Positions 18,233-28,245 of a DNA stretch of 64,000 nt are shown one piece after another. This DNA is from Oryza sativa Japonica Group (lineage: Eukaryota; Streptophyta; Magnoliopsida; Poales; Poaceae), in the NCBI RefSeq assembly GCF_034140825.1, contig NC_089039.1, positions 24,703,001-24,767,000 on the forward strand. The letters run 5' to 3'. The position numbers and the translations under genes were made by a program. A model generated the notes under the pieces. The model was not told the origin of the DNA and made no database searches. It saw only the letters and a program-made list of their open reading frames with translations. The stretch's first letter is position 1, and every line of letters begins with the position of its first letter.

Positions 18233-19687
18233 ATGGCTTCTGCCGAGCGCAGCAAGAAGCTGAGGGTCCTGCTCATGCCCTTCTTCGCCACAAGCCACAT
18301 CGGCCCCTGCACCGACCTCGCCGTCCGCCTCGCCGCGGCCAGACCGGATGTCGTCGAGCCCACTCTCGCCGTCACCCCGGCCAACGTCTCGGTCGTCCGA
18401 TCAGCCCTCAGGCTGCATGGCTCTGCGGCGAGCACCGTGGTCAGCATCGCCACGTATCCGTTCCCGGAAGCGGCCGGCCTCCCACCGGGCGTCGAGAACC
18501 TCTCCACCGCCGGCGACGAAAGGTGGCGCGTTGACGCCGCTGCCTTCGACGAGGCGATGACATGGCCAGCACAGGAGGCGCTCATCAAGGACCAATCTCC
18601 CGACGTCCTCATCACAGACTTCCACTTCTCGTGGAACGTCGGCATCGCCGAGGAACTCGCCATGCCCTGCGTTCAACTCAACGTCATCGGTTTATTCTCC
18701 ACGCTCGCCGTATACCTTGCCGCTGCCGTCGTGAATGACTCCGATTCGGAGGAGCTCACCGTCGCAGGGTTTCCGGGGCCGGAGCTACGGATCCCGAGGT
18801 CAGAGTTGCCGGATTTCTTGACCGCTCATCGGAATCTCGACTTAGTGGACAATATGCGCAAGTTGGTACAAGTGAACACGAGGTGCCATGGCTTCGCCGT
18901 CAACTCGTTCTTGTTCCTGGACAAGCCATACTGTGAGAAGTTCATGTGCAACGGCTTCGCGAAGCGCGGCTACTACGTCGGTCCCCTCTGCCTTCCGCAG
19001 CCACCGGCCGTAGCTAGCGTCGGTGAGCCCACTTGCATCAGCTGGTTGGACTCGAAGCCGAACCGATCGGTGGTGTACATATGCTTCGGCACATTTGCTC
19101 CCGTCTCGGAGGAGCAGCTCCATGAGCTGGCTCTCGGGCTGGAAGCCTCCGGTAAGCCGTTCCTTTGGGCGGTTAGGGCGGCCGACGGGTGGGCGCCGCC
19201 GGCGGGGTGGGAGGAGCGTGTCGGTGACAGGGGATTGCTTGTCAGAGATTGGGTCCCGCAGACGGCGATACTTGCCCACTCGGCGACGGCGGCGTTCTTG
19301 ACGCACTGTGGCTGGAACTCAGTGTTAGAGGGTGTGACGGCTGGTGTCCCGTTGCTGACATGGCCGCTGGTGTTCGAGCAGTTCATCACGGAAAGGCTGG
19401 TCATGGACGTCCTGCGGATTGGGGAGAGGGTGTGGGACGGAGCACGAAGTGTACGGTACAAGGAGGCGGCGCTGGTGCCGGCGGCGGCGGTGGCGCGGGC
19501 CGTGGCGAGGTTCTTGGAGCCTGGAGGGGCAGGGGACGCGGCGAGGATCAGAGCGCAGGATTTCGCGGCGGAGGCTCATGCGGCCGTGGCGGAAGGTGGC
19601 TCTTCGTATGGAGATCTGCGCAGGCTCATCGACGATCTTGTTGAAGCAAGGGCGGACGCCGGCGAGTCCGCGCTGCAACCTCTGTAA
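18233..19687 (+). CDS. UDP-glycosyltransferase UGT-2 (family 1)
   Basis: This intronless gene encodes 484 residues. The catalytic His is in FFATSHIGPC (H22), the probable Asp partner is D129 in LITDFHFSW, and the PSPG box spans about 340-383 (WVPQTAIL ... HCGWNSVLEG ... WPLVFEQ). The box is canonical except that the penultimate Asp is Glu; the final Gln, usually linked to UDP-glucose use, is present. I start at ATG 18233 (MASAERSKKLR) rather than the in-frame ATG at 18221, because the sister genes align from MAS. The leader ctagagaagagcagaaggct matches UGT-3. The C-terminal two thirds are nearly identical to UGT-3 while the acceptor-side N-terminal half differs more. The gene looks functional; the acceptor is unknown. 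Confidence 0.94.
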   Translation: MASAERSKKLRVLLMPFFATSHIGPCTDLAVRLAAARPDVVEPTLAVTPANVSVVRSALRLHGSAASTVVSIATYPFPEAAGLPPGVENLSTAGDERWRVDAAAFDEAMTWPAQEALIKDQSPDVLITDFHFSWNVGIAEELAMPCVQLNVIGLFSTLAVYLAAAVVNDSDSEELTVAGFPGPELRIPRSELPDFLTAHRNLDLVDNMRKLVQVNTRCHGFAVNSFLFLDKPYCEKFMCNGFAKRGYYVGPLCLPQPPAVASVGEPTCISWLDSKPNRSVVYICFGTFAPVSEEQLHELALGLEASGKPFLWAVRAADGWAPPAGWEERVGDRGLLVRDWVPQTAILAHSATAAFLTHCGWNSVLEGVTAGVPLLTWPLVFEQFITERLVMDVLRIGERVWDGARSVRYKEAALVPAAAVARAVARFLEPGGAGDAARIRAQDFAAEAHAAVAEGGSSYGDLRRLIDDLVEARADAGESALQPL

Positions 19688-19784
19688 CCTGTCGTTTCTC
19701 TATACGATACCGAGACATTCGTTCCAGACTCCATCCAGTTCATCTCGTTCTGTTGCGTTCAATCAAAATAAATTACGATGTGAT

Positions 19785-21035
19785 GTATTGATACATGGGA
19801 TCACCTATATATTTGTTGATATAATTTTTTAAAAAATTTGACAGATGTAATTATAGTATAATTGTGATATAATTACACTGTAACTTATATGTAACTTCTA
19901 TGAAACTTTCAAAAATATCTTGTAATATAATATTGGTGAAACGGAGGTTGTGGGGACGAGTCCTCTCACATGTGTGCGCTGTGACTTTCTTATTCCTCAC
20001 TTTTATAAGTCTTGAAACAAATATAACGGTTCAAAATTACGTGAAAATTAAGTTATATATAAGTTACACTGTAGTTATATGCATGCATGTTACAGTGTAA
20101 CACTACTGGATAAAGGGTTTTTAATCCTAGTTTGTAACCCCTTAGTCCCGGTTTGAAATAATCAGGATTAAAAATCATTAAGATGGAGCCAAGGTAGGTT
20201 CGTTCTTTTCTTTTTTTCATTATTTTTAACTTTGAATATTGATTTCACTATATCCCAAATCATCCCGTGAAATCCCCAAATCGATCATCACATAACAAAA
20301 AGGATCATCTCCATATCCCCAAATCAATCATCTCCAAATACATCACAAATACATCATATATTCAAATCACACACAGATCAAATACATCACAAATTCTCAA
20401 AAACAATTTCATCACAAATCCTAAAAAAAAAACAAATCTCCTGCCGCCGCCGACCCCGCCCCTGCCTGGTTGCTTGCCCTCCCGGCTCCGGCGTGCGCAA
20501 GCCACCGCGGCCCTCCGCTGGCCTCGCTCGCTCACTCCTCCTAGCTCGCTCCTCGATCTGCCGACAGGAAGGAGAGGATAAGATCGGCTTTAAAGAAAAG
20601 GATAAGAGAGAGAGGAGGAATAGGAATATGAGGAGTTTAGGAGGATAAGTAATAGGAATTATATACAGTATATGGATTTTTAAGTACCGGTGTTACCAAC
20701 CGGGGTTAAAGATCAATTTTTAGTCTCGTTTGGTCACACCAACCGGGACTAAAAATCCCTGGCCCCCTGACAGCCTCTAATAGTAAATGAACCGGGACTA
20801 AAGATGATCTATAGTCCTAGTTGGTGGGCCAATAGAGTTTTAAACTGGGACAAAAAAAATCATCTTTAGTCCCGGTTTCTATTCAAACCGAGGCTATTGT
20901 GGATTTTGGCCGACCAGGCAAAGATGGTTTCTCCATCAGTATAATTATACTAGATTGTACTGTAATTGTATCTGTCAAAATTTTAGGCGAAAATTTATTG
21001 ATAAATATATAGCAAAATTGTTGATACATAACTTT
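19785..21035. repeat. Old inverted-repeat element hosting the CACTA insertion
   Basis: Sequence left of the CACTA element (ttgatacatgggat..., aaatttgacagatgtaatta) reappears inverted to its right (taattgtatctgtcaaaatt..., ttgttgatacataac). Together they form a diverged AT-rich fold-back element of about 400 bp into which the 841 bp CACTA element inserted. Outer ends and target duplication are not clear. Confidence 0.5.
20101..20941. mobile_element. Non-autonomous CACTA element
   Basis: It starts CACTACTGGATAAAGGG after TAA, and ends ...tttctccatcagta before TAA (20942-20944), giving a 3 bp target duplication; the last bases of the right end are eroded. Sub-terminal repeats of the tagtcccggtt / accgggactaaa type occur several times in both orientations, as is typical for rice CACTA derivatives. 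No transposase is present. Confidence 0.75.
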
Positions 21036-21375
21036 TTTTTTTCTGCTGCTGCTGGAAAAATCACGTTATGGAGAGTACAAATTAACCGAAGAACATTTCT
21101 GACCTCACTTCATCGAGAAAAAGACTATTTTTCTGAGTACATGTAATTTTTGCTAGCTTGGATATAACGTGAAGCTTTTAGTTTCCGGCTTGCTAAAATT
21201 ATGACGCTATATTTTTTTAAGGGATTTCAGTCACTTTTTTTCTCCATGTGATTGCTCGGTCTCTTATATGTATATGTATGTTTTCATCTCTCCTATTTTC
21301 TATTTCAAGTAGATAATAAATTACTTGAATCCTAATTCTCTCGTACATTGTGCATTAGAAAAATTACAATCATAA

Positions 21376-22091
21376 TGTCGACGTTTGATGTCGCGATTTC
21401 GGTATTTGCATATTATGGGGATCGTTGGAACTAGGATATACGCGAGACTGAGATAAAAGATATGGGGACAGAGATTTTTATACAAGTTCGGGCCCCTTAA
21501 TTGTCAGGTAATAACCCTACATTCTGTTGGCCGAAGCCGGTATTACTCTTATTCACCATAATCACACCAGTACAATATTTGGAGTAGCCTATTTAACTGT
21601 TGTCGACATGGCGGTCTGAAGGTCTGACTCGTAGTCGATAACAGGGTCCTCCTCGAGTTCGTGCCCGGCGAGATCAAAGATAGCGCTTTCGTCTCTCCTG
21701 ACAGTATCCGGAGACACCATAGGGGACTAGCCGTGCCTATCTTCGAAGTCGATATCCAGCGTCTTGTCTTGGCGTATGTTGATATTGTGTCTTGATTTAT
21801 TGTTTCGTGTCTTCTATGGTGGTTGTGTGTTGATCGTCTGTGTCCCCTCTCCTCCTAAGGGGCCTTGTATTTATACCCATAGGTGTCCCCTTGTCCAAAT
21901 AGAACCAGAGAAACCAATATGGATACAATCCGAGTAGTCCTTGTCGTTTCCATGTAGAAATTTGGTTATCCTTCCTTATGCGGAACTCCTCCTATATCCG
22001 AAGGTTGTTTCCGTATAAGACATAGTATGTGGTGGGTCCTGCCGAGATTTAGTCAATTATTATTAGGTATGTGGTATCCATAACACTGACA
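21376..22091. mobile_element. Solo LTR, probably Ty3/Gypsy class
   Basis: The 716 bp unit starts TGTCGAC, ends ACTGACA and is flanked by a perfect 5 bp target duplication CATAA (21371-21375 and 22092-22096). No internal coding region or second LTR is present, so this is a solo LTR left by recombination. The class is judged from general resemblance to rice Gypsy LTRs and is uncertain. The intact duplication suggests a fairly young insertion. Confidence 0.82.
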
Positions 22092-22096
22092 CATAA

Positions 22097-23390
22097 TATT
22101 GAAACTTACCATGTAATTATAGCGTGAGTTTTGATACTTTCAGTTACAAATATAAGTATATGTAATTCATAGTTGTAAATATAGCTAGTTTCGAGGGAGG
22201 TCAAGCAGACTACACGCAGCAAGTCAACACTGAAAAGGAGAGTGGCGATGAGTCATGGGCAAGGCCAATGTTTGTGACTCAATTGACAATAAGAGTAGGA
22301 ACCGCTGAAGATAGCAATAACTATGGCAATGTCTGCAATGGTTAAGCTCATGGAAAAACACAAGGTGGTCCTACCGAAGAAAAAAAATTACTTCCCAACC
22401 ATGCCCAACAGGCAAAGAGCAATGAAAATATTGTATTATATTCCTTGTGGTAGCACCTTAAGCTTAAGATCATTTTTTGTTGCACTAAACTTATCATGTG
22501 CTCACACAATGGCTAAGGTGTTATACTATTGCAGTATTTAATGCTTAAGGTTAACTTTTTGGATACATTGTGGTTGCCTGAGGCCGCAAGCATCAGCCGC
22601 GCCACCGCCCGTCCTCAGACCTCAGGTGCGGCGAGCGGCGAGCCTGTGACTTGCAACAAGTTCCCGTTTTTATTTAAGAAGAAAGCAGTTCTCATTTTTT
22701 TTAAGAAGAAGAGAGTTGGTCTAAACCAGCCATAAATCCTCACAGTCGCTTGGTTAATTAAAGCAATCAGAAAAACAAAGGACAGGGTAAAAGCCTGCGG
22801 CAAACAACTACTGAGACCACAGTGCAACACAGGGTTGCCAAGCTCTTACTCAACCTAAACCACCAGAACATGTCCACACAAATTCTATCTGAGTTTTAGC
22901 CGACACACTTGGTTGCCAAGCTCTTACTCAACCTAAACCACCAGAACATGTCCACACAAATTCTATCTGATTTCAGCCGACACACTTTTCAAGCTACTAA
23001 AACAGTATGGTCTGTAAAAAAAAATTCTATGTAAAAGTTGGTCTGCAATATAAATAAATTAACTTTTCAATTTTACAATAATTAAAACTCAATTAATCAT
23101 AACTTTCCCGTTTCATGTGCCCTCACTTAAAATCTTCATGTTAAGCAATTTCAAACATAGGCACATGTTGGGAAAAAATTTCTATGGAAGATTTTTTAAG
23201 GAGTAAAACAGCTTCAAAGACGCTGTTTTTTGTTTGAAAGACGCTGTTTAACTGTGTATATTGCTTATCGATAGAAAAAAAAGGGAATATTTCATTGTTT
23301 AGATAGGATTAGTGGCCTAGTGGATGGCCATTACAACTTTAAACGTTATTCGGGGCATTATATACGTCGTTCACCGAGTAGTTATTCTGC
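22097..23390. other. Spacer upstream of UGT-3
   Basis: This AT-rich stretch lies between the solo LTR and the UGT-3 leader and contains a 78 bp tandem duplication (22833-22987). Short plus-strand frames near 22323-22735 have no family motif. No gene is supported. Confidence 0.5.
22833..22987 (+). repeat. 78 bp tandem duplication
   Basis: The unit beginning ggttgccaagctcttactca occurs at 22833 and again at 22911. The two copies are nearly identical (gagttttag versus gatttcag near the end), which indicates a recent duplication. Confidence 0.9.
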
Positions 23391-23443
23391 ATTCATTCAA
23401 CCAACACAGCAACGTTCCAAACTAGAGAAGAACAAAAAGCTAA

Positions 23444-23779
23444 GGGCGTCTTTGAATCGTAAGAATGAAAAAATGTAGGATTTTGATAGAAATGTAAGTG
23501 TAAAACAGAGGATTGCAAAACACAGGAATGACCGTTTGATTGGACCGCAGGAAAAACACAGGAATTAGAGGAGAGATAAAGACTCAAAGGAAAGTTTCCA
23601 TGAGGTTCTACCTCATGTTAGAATTCCTCCAAAATTTACATGGCATTAGGCATTCCATAGAAATTTCATAGGATTCCATAAAATTCATTCCTTTGATTCA
23701 AAGCGCTATATAGAAAAAATTTCTATAGGAATGAAATCCTCTAAAATTGTTATGAATTTCCTTTAAATAAAAAGGGGCC
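23444..23779. mobile_element. Tourist-like MITE in the UGT-3 leader
   Basis: A 336 bp insertion begins GGGCGTCTTTGAATC and ends AAAAAGGGGCC, flanked by TAA on both sides (23441-23443, 23780-23782). Removing it restores aaaaagc-taa-gcttgcgg, which aligns with the UGT-2 leader gcagaaggcttgcgg. The TAA duplication points to PIF/Harbinger (Tourist). The insertion lies 17 bp upstream of the UGT-3 ATG, hence within or next to the 5' UTR. Confidence 0.85.
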
Positions 23780-23796
23780 TAAGCTTGCGGAAAAGA

Positions 23797-25263
23797 ATGG
23801 CTTCTGCTGAGCGCAGCAAGAAGCTTCGAATCCTTTTCATCCCGTTCTTCGCCACAAGCCACATCGGCCCCTTCACCGACCTCGCCGTCCGCCTCGCCGC
23901 GGCCAGGCCGGACATCGTCGAGCCGACCATTGCCGTGACCCCGGCCAATGTCTCGGTCGTCCGATCAGCCGTCAAGCGGCACGGCTCCGTGGCGAGCAGC
24001 ATGGTCAGCATCGCCAAGTATCCGTTCCCGGATGTGGCTGGCCTCTCTCCGGGCGTCGAGAACCTCTCCACCGCCGGCGACGAAGGGTGGCGCATCGACA
24101 ACGCCGCCTTCAACGAGGCACTGACACGGCCGCCGCAGGAGGCGGTCATCAGGGAGCAGTCCCCCGACGTCCTCATCACGGACTCCCACTTCTCCTGGAT
24201 CGTCTACATCGCCGAGGGCCTCGGCATGGCGTGCTTCCGATTCTGCGTCATCGGTTTCTTCTCCATCCTCGCCATGCGCCTCCTCGCCGGCGCCGCTGCC
24301 GACGCGAACGGCTCCGATTCGGAGTCGCTCACCGCCGCGGGGTTTCCGGGGCCGAAGCTGCAGATCCCGAGGTCCGAGGTGCCGGACTTCTTGACCCGCC
24401 AACAGAATTTCGACAAGTTTGACATGCGCAAGTTGCAACAGTCGCAAGACAGGTGCCATGGCATCGTCGTCAACTCGTTCTTGTTCCTGGACAAGCCATA
24501 CTGTGAGAAGTTCGTGTGCAACGGCTTCGCGAAGCGCGGCTACCATGTCGGCCCACTCTGCCTTCCGAAGCCACCGGCCGTAGGCAACGTCGGCGAGCCG
24601 TCGTGCATCAGCTGGTTGGACTCGAAGCCGAGCCGGTCGGTGGTGTACATATGCTTCGGCACATTTGCTCCCGTCTCGGAGGAGCAGCTCCATGAGCTGG
24701 CTCTCGGGCTGGAAGCCTCCGGCAAGCCGTTCCTTTGGGCGGTCAGGGCGGCTGACGGGTGGGCGCCACCGGCGGGGTGGGAGGAGCGTGTCGGTGACAG
24801 GGGATTGCTCGTCAGAGATTGGGTCCCGCAGACGGCGATACTTGCCCACTCGGCGACGGCGGCGTTCTTGACGCACTGCGGCTGGAACTCGATGTTAGAG
24901 GGTGCGACGGCTGGTGTCCCGTTGCTGACATGGCCGCTGGTGTTCGAGCAGTTCATCACGGAAAGGTTCGTCACGGACGTCCTGCGGATTGGCGAGAGGG
25001 TGTGGGACGGGCCCCGTAGCGTGCGGTACGAAGAGAAGGCGGTGGTGCCGGCGGCGGCGGTGGCGCGAGCCGTGGCGAGGTTCTTGGAGCCTGGAGGGAC
25101 AGGGGACGCGGCGAGGATCAGAGCGCAGGAGCTCGCCGCGGAGGCTCACGCGGCCGTGGCCGAAGGCGGCTCGTCGTACGACGATCTGCGCAGGCTCATC
25201 GACGATATGGTAGAAGCAAGGGCGGCCGCCGGCGGGGTTGCACCGGCACGGCAACCTCAGTAG
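23797..25263 (+). CDS. UDP-glycosyltransferase UGT-3 (family 1)
   Basis: This intronless gene encodes 488 residues. The catalytic His is in FFATSHIGPF (H22), the Asp partner is in LITDSHFSW, and the PSPG box spans about 342-385 with HCGWNSMLEG and WPLVFEQ. The donor box is intact apart from Glu for the penultimate Asp, as in UGT-2. The ATG at 23797 (MASAERSKKLR) is chosen by alignment with the sisters, although an in-frame ATG lies 12 bp upstream. The 3' region shares gcgtttattcagagtgca and aaaccgcag with UGT-1, supporting tandem duplication including the 3' UTR. A Tourist-like MITE splits the leader. The frame is fully open and the gene is probably functional; the acceptor is not predictable. 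Confidence 0.94.
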   Translation: MASAERSKKLRILFIPFFATSHIGPFTDLAVRLAAARPDIVEPTIAVTPANVSVVRSAVKRHGSVASSMVSIAKYPFPDVAGLSPGVENLSTAGDEGWRIDNAAFNEALTRPPQEAVIREQSPDVLITDSHFSWIVYIAEGLGMACFRFCVIGFFSILAMRLLAGAAADANGSDSESLTAAGFPGPKLQIPRSEVPDFLTRQQNFDKFDMRKLQQSQDRCHGIVVNSFLFLDKPYCEKFVCNGFAKRGYHVGPLCLPKPPAVGNVGEPSCISWLDSKPSRSVVYICFGTFAPVSEEQLHELALGLEASGKPFLWAVRAADGWAPPAGWEERVGDRGLLVRDWVPQTAILAHSATAAFLTHCGWNSMLEGATAGVPLLTWPLVFEQFITERFVTDVLRIGERVWDGPRSVRYEEKAVVPAAAVARAVARFLEPGGTGDAARIRAQELAAEAHAAVAEGGSSYDDLRRLIDDMVEARAAAGGVAPARQPQ

Positions 25264-25663
25264 TCTATTAATTTCGCTCCGTTGCCATGAGCGATGCACT
25301 ACTCCTGCAGGGACTTCAGAAGTGTTGTTCTTGTCACTTGTGACTGTGAGAAGCGTTTATTCAGAGTGCATGCAAACCGCAGTCTTCAGTTGATCAGCTC
25401 CAACGAAGATCTGCACCTGCAATATATATTGGCTTAATTTGGCCTTGTTCTAATTTGAAATTAAAGCTTTTAAGTTGCATCTGATATCTGTCGTTGCCTT
25501 CAGAGGTTTCTAATATTTCCCTTCTGAAAATTTCATCTTGTTTACGTGATCATGCCAAGTTAGTGGATATTCACGTTATCATCCACAAGTTTCTAAAAGA
25601 TTGCTCATTCCTCATCAGATTCCCCGGAAATATCATTTTTGTCAATCCACTTGTACTACCTAA
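25264..25663. other. UGT-3 3' flank
   Basis: It holds the UGT-3 3' UTR, homologous to that of UGT-1 up to about 25390, and then AT-rich spacer. No further gene was seen. Confidence 0.6.
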
Positions 25664-25865
25664 TCTCTATTATATAAAAGAACCCAGTGATGGTAATGAA
25701 AATCTCCCATCACTTAGAGTTGGTGGGATTTTCTAAGGCTAGATAAATATATCTGCTTGTTTTTTTTATGTTTGCTTGCAAATTATATTTGACAAATATA
25801 ATTTCAAGTCAAGAATCTCAGATATATCTTTTGAAATCGGTTGCAAGTCACGGGTACTTTGCTAG
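25664..25865 (+). mobile_element. Short Helitron-like element
   Basis: It starts TCTCTATTATATAAAAG after an A and ends cggttgcaagtcacgggtac...gCTAG before a T. A 5' TC, a 3' CTAG, insertion between A and T, and a Gly/Cys-rich 3' end of the gttgcaa-cgggta type are the usual marks of small plant Helitrons. It has no coding capacity. Confidence 0.65.
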
Positions 25866-25868
25866 TTA

Positions 25869-26027
25869 CTTCCTCTGTTTCGTAATGTAAGTCATTCTAG
25901 CATTGTCCACATTTATATAGATGTTAATGAATCTAGACAATCTAGATATATATGTATGTCTAGATTTATTAACATCTATATGAATATGGACAATACTAAA
26001 ATGACTTACATTGTGAAACGGAGGGAG
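25869..26027. mobile_element. Stowaway MITE
   Basis: It starts CTTCCTCTGTTTCGTAATG and ends CATTGTGAAACGGAGGGAG, flanked by TA. The 159 bp element is almost a perfect palindrome, and a related copy lies at 42465-42592. It begins 3 bp after the Helitron end. Confidence 0.88.
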
Positions 26028-26157
26028 TAATAAATATCTAAAGTCATGGAAAAACTAATTAATCTTTCTCATAAGCACATTAGGCCTCGTAAGCTGAAAA
26101 ACAAATGCCATCAAATGCATGATTGGATAAAATGATGACCGTCCGATCAGATACATA

Positions 26158-26371
26158 CTCCCTCCATAAAAAAACAAACCCTAGGTTTCCGTGTCAAATG
26201 TTTGATTGTCCGTCTTATATAATTTTTTTTATATTAGTATTTTCATTATTGTTAGATGATAAAACATGATTAATACTTTATGCATGACTTGTCTTTTTAA
26301 TTTTTTCATATTTTTTAAAATAAGATGAACAGTCAAATCTAGGGTTTATCTTTTTTAAAGGACGGAGGGAG
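26158..26371. mobile_element. Stowaway-like MITE
   Basis: It starts CTCCCTCCATAAAAAAAC and ends aaggacggagggag. The flanks read cata on both sides. The interior matches the element at 6577-6816 (aaaccctaggtttccgtgtc versus aaaccctgagtttccgtgtc). Confidence 0.8.
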
Positions 26372-26525
26372 CATATGTATTATCCCTCCGGAGCCTTCTA
26401 GTGCCTCTCCTCGCGCACTTGGCAGGCATGAAAGAGAACAAGCAACATATTTGGGAACTTAATTGGCGGCAATTTCATAAGTTGAGTACTTATGAATTTG
26501 ACACATGGACCAAATGAAACAAATA

Positions 26526-26760
26526 TTGTCTCTAGTTTTTAATATATGATGTCATTGACTTTTAAATACATATTTGACTATTCATCTTTTTCAAAACTTT
26601 TTTTCAAATAAATAATATATAAATCATGCTTAAAATACTTTCAACGATAAAACAACTCACAACAAAAATAAACTACAAATATGTAAATTTTTTTAGTAAG
26701 ACAAATAGTCAACCGTGTGTTTACATGTTAATGATGTCATCTATTAAAAACCGAAGGTAG
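26526..26760. mobile_element. Degenerate Stowaway-like MITE
   Basis: Inverted ends read tgtctctagtttttaatata and ctattaaaaaccgaaggtag, flanked by TA. The core (gatgtcat / atgatgtcat) matches the family of the element at 58610-58811 but is older. Confidence 0.6.
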
Positions 26761-27456
26761 TATGAATTGTTTATGTAAAAAACATAGAAATTCTATGGCG
26801 GTTATGTATGTGACCTATGGGCAACTTCATAGTAATATTTAGGTCAAAGATCATTTTAGCTACAAAAGAAAAAAACAATCTTAATCTTTAACAAAGATGG
26901 TTTCTCATGGTCGTGCAAACACGCGACTTTGAGTAGCTAGTATTTGTGAAAGGACGACGGGTACCATTATGTTTTATAGAAAAAAAATATATTGTCAGCA
27001 GGTAAGCGACCCAGATCGTAGCTGATCAGCGTGCTTACTTTTTTAATTAGTAGTTTCAGTTACCATCGCATCGTGACTCACGGAGTGTACCTGCTTATAT
27101 TATTTTAAGTCGATCATAAATCAAATTTTGAAATGCAACTATACGTCGAGCGCCCAATTCGAGGGTGGAAAAATCGGACGCCCACATCAAGCTGACGTCA
27201 AATTACTTTAAACTATTTTTTCTCTTAAATTATTTATCCAAATCATAACCGAATTGCACCATTAAATTCATTACAATTAAATCTTTAAAATAAGACCACA
27301 TAGGGATATATTCCAATGGAAAAAATTTAACTTATTATTCAATTATTTTTAAATATTGCACGATGTTCCACCAAGTATATCGAAATTTGTTTCACTAAGT
27401 AAATCGAAAATGTTTCAATCGTTTAAATCAGGCGTTGTTTCACCTTATATGAAAAC

Positions 27457-27750
27457 AATGTTTCAGTTCACTGCAACCTTTGGTCCATACATAGTGAAAC
27501 ATTATAAGTATACTAGGTGAAGCATTTTTTTTTGGAAAAAAATGAAACGTATTCCCTTATTAAAGGGTTTTCATAATACGTGGGTGATTTGTTGTAAAAG
27601 AATGTTTCAGTTCACTGCAACATTAGATCTATACAAATAAAACATTATTAGTACATTATTAGTACACTAGATGAAACATTTTTGCTAGAAAAAAAATAAA
27701 ATAAATTCTGTTAATAGAGGGTTTCAAAATATGTGAGTGATTTGTCACAA
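27457..27750 (+). repeat. About 144 bp diverged tandem duplication
   Basis: aatgtttcagttcactgcaa occurs at 27457 and again at 27601. The copies run in parallel through gtgaaacatta, the aaagggtttt / agagggtttc segment and gtgatttgt. The flanking 26765-28245 stretch is AT-rich with no supported gene. Confidence 0.75.
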
Positions 27751-27770
27751 CAAAATATATATAGTGGAGA

Positions 27771-27862
27771 CACGTGACAGATAAGATCAAGGACATGTGG
27801 TGGAGAACAGGAGCACGTGACAGGTAAGATCAAGGACATGTGGTGGAGAACAGGAGCACGTG
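27771..27862 (+). promoter_or_regulatory. Three G-boxes on a 43 bp tandem repeat upstream of UGT-4
   Basis: CACGTG occurs at 27771-27776, 27814-27819 and 27857-27862, exactly 43 bp apart, because a 43 bp unit (starting cacgtgacag) is duplicated and followed by a third box. CACGTG is the bZIP/bHLH G-box and with flanking AC can act as an ABA-responsive element. The site is about 390-475 bp upstream of the dead UGT-4 start. Regulatory function is inferred. Confidence 0.55.
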
Positions 27863-28245
27863 CACATCCGGGGGAGCGTCCGATTTTACCTGCCCCGCCT
27901 GTCGCCCGAGCGCCACGATTCTCCCAGATTTTGGCCCCTTTCCATTAAAAGAACATGAGATATTGTTTTCCAGACAAGGACAGAACAAAAGCAGACTATT
28001 ATCTGTTCTTGCCACGACACAGTACGAATCTTCGATGACAAGAGGGCAAGACAAAAATACGTGGCAAGCATGCAGCATCAGAATACTACCCTTTAATTAA
28101 TCGTAAAATAATCAAATCAATTCAGCAAATATTAATATATAGTCTGTGAGTGATCTAGCTGAGATTGAGAAGCGGCTATTCCACAATAGTTCGATCGTCA
28201 TCTGATTGCAGACATCGCCCACTTTCGCCAACCAAGAGCAGGAAA

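Noticed and set aside
17491-18263. Overlapping Ser/Pro/His-rich frames before UGT-2
   Set aside because: Three phases are open at once in C-rich DNA, with no motif or codon bias of a real gene.
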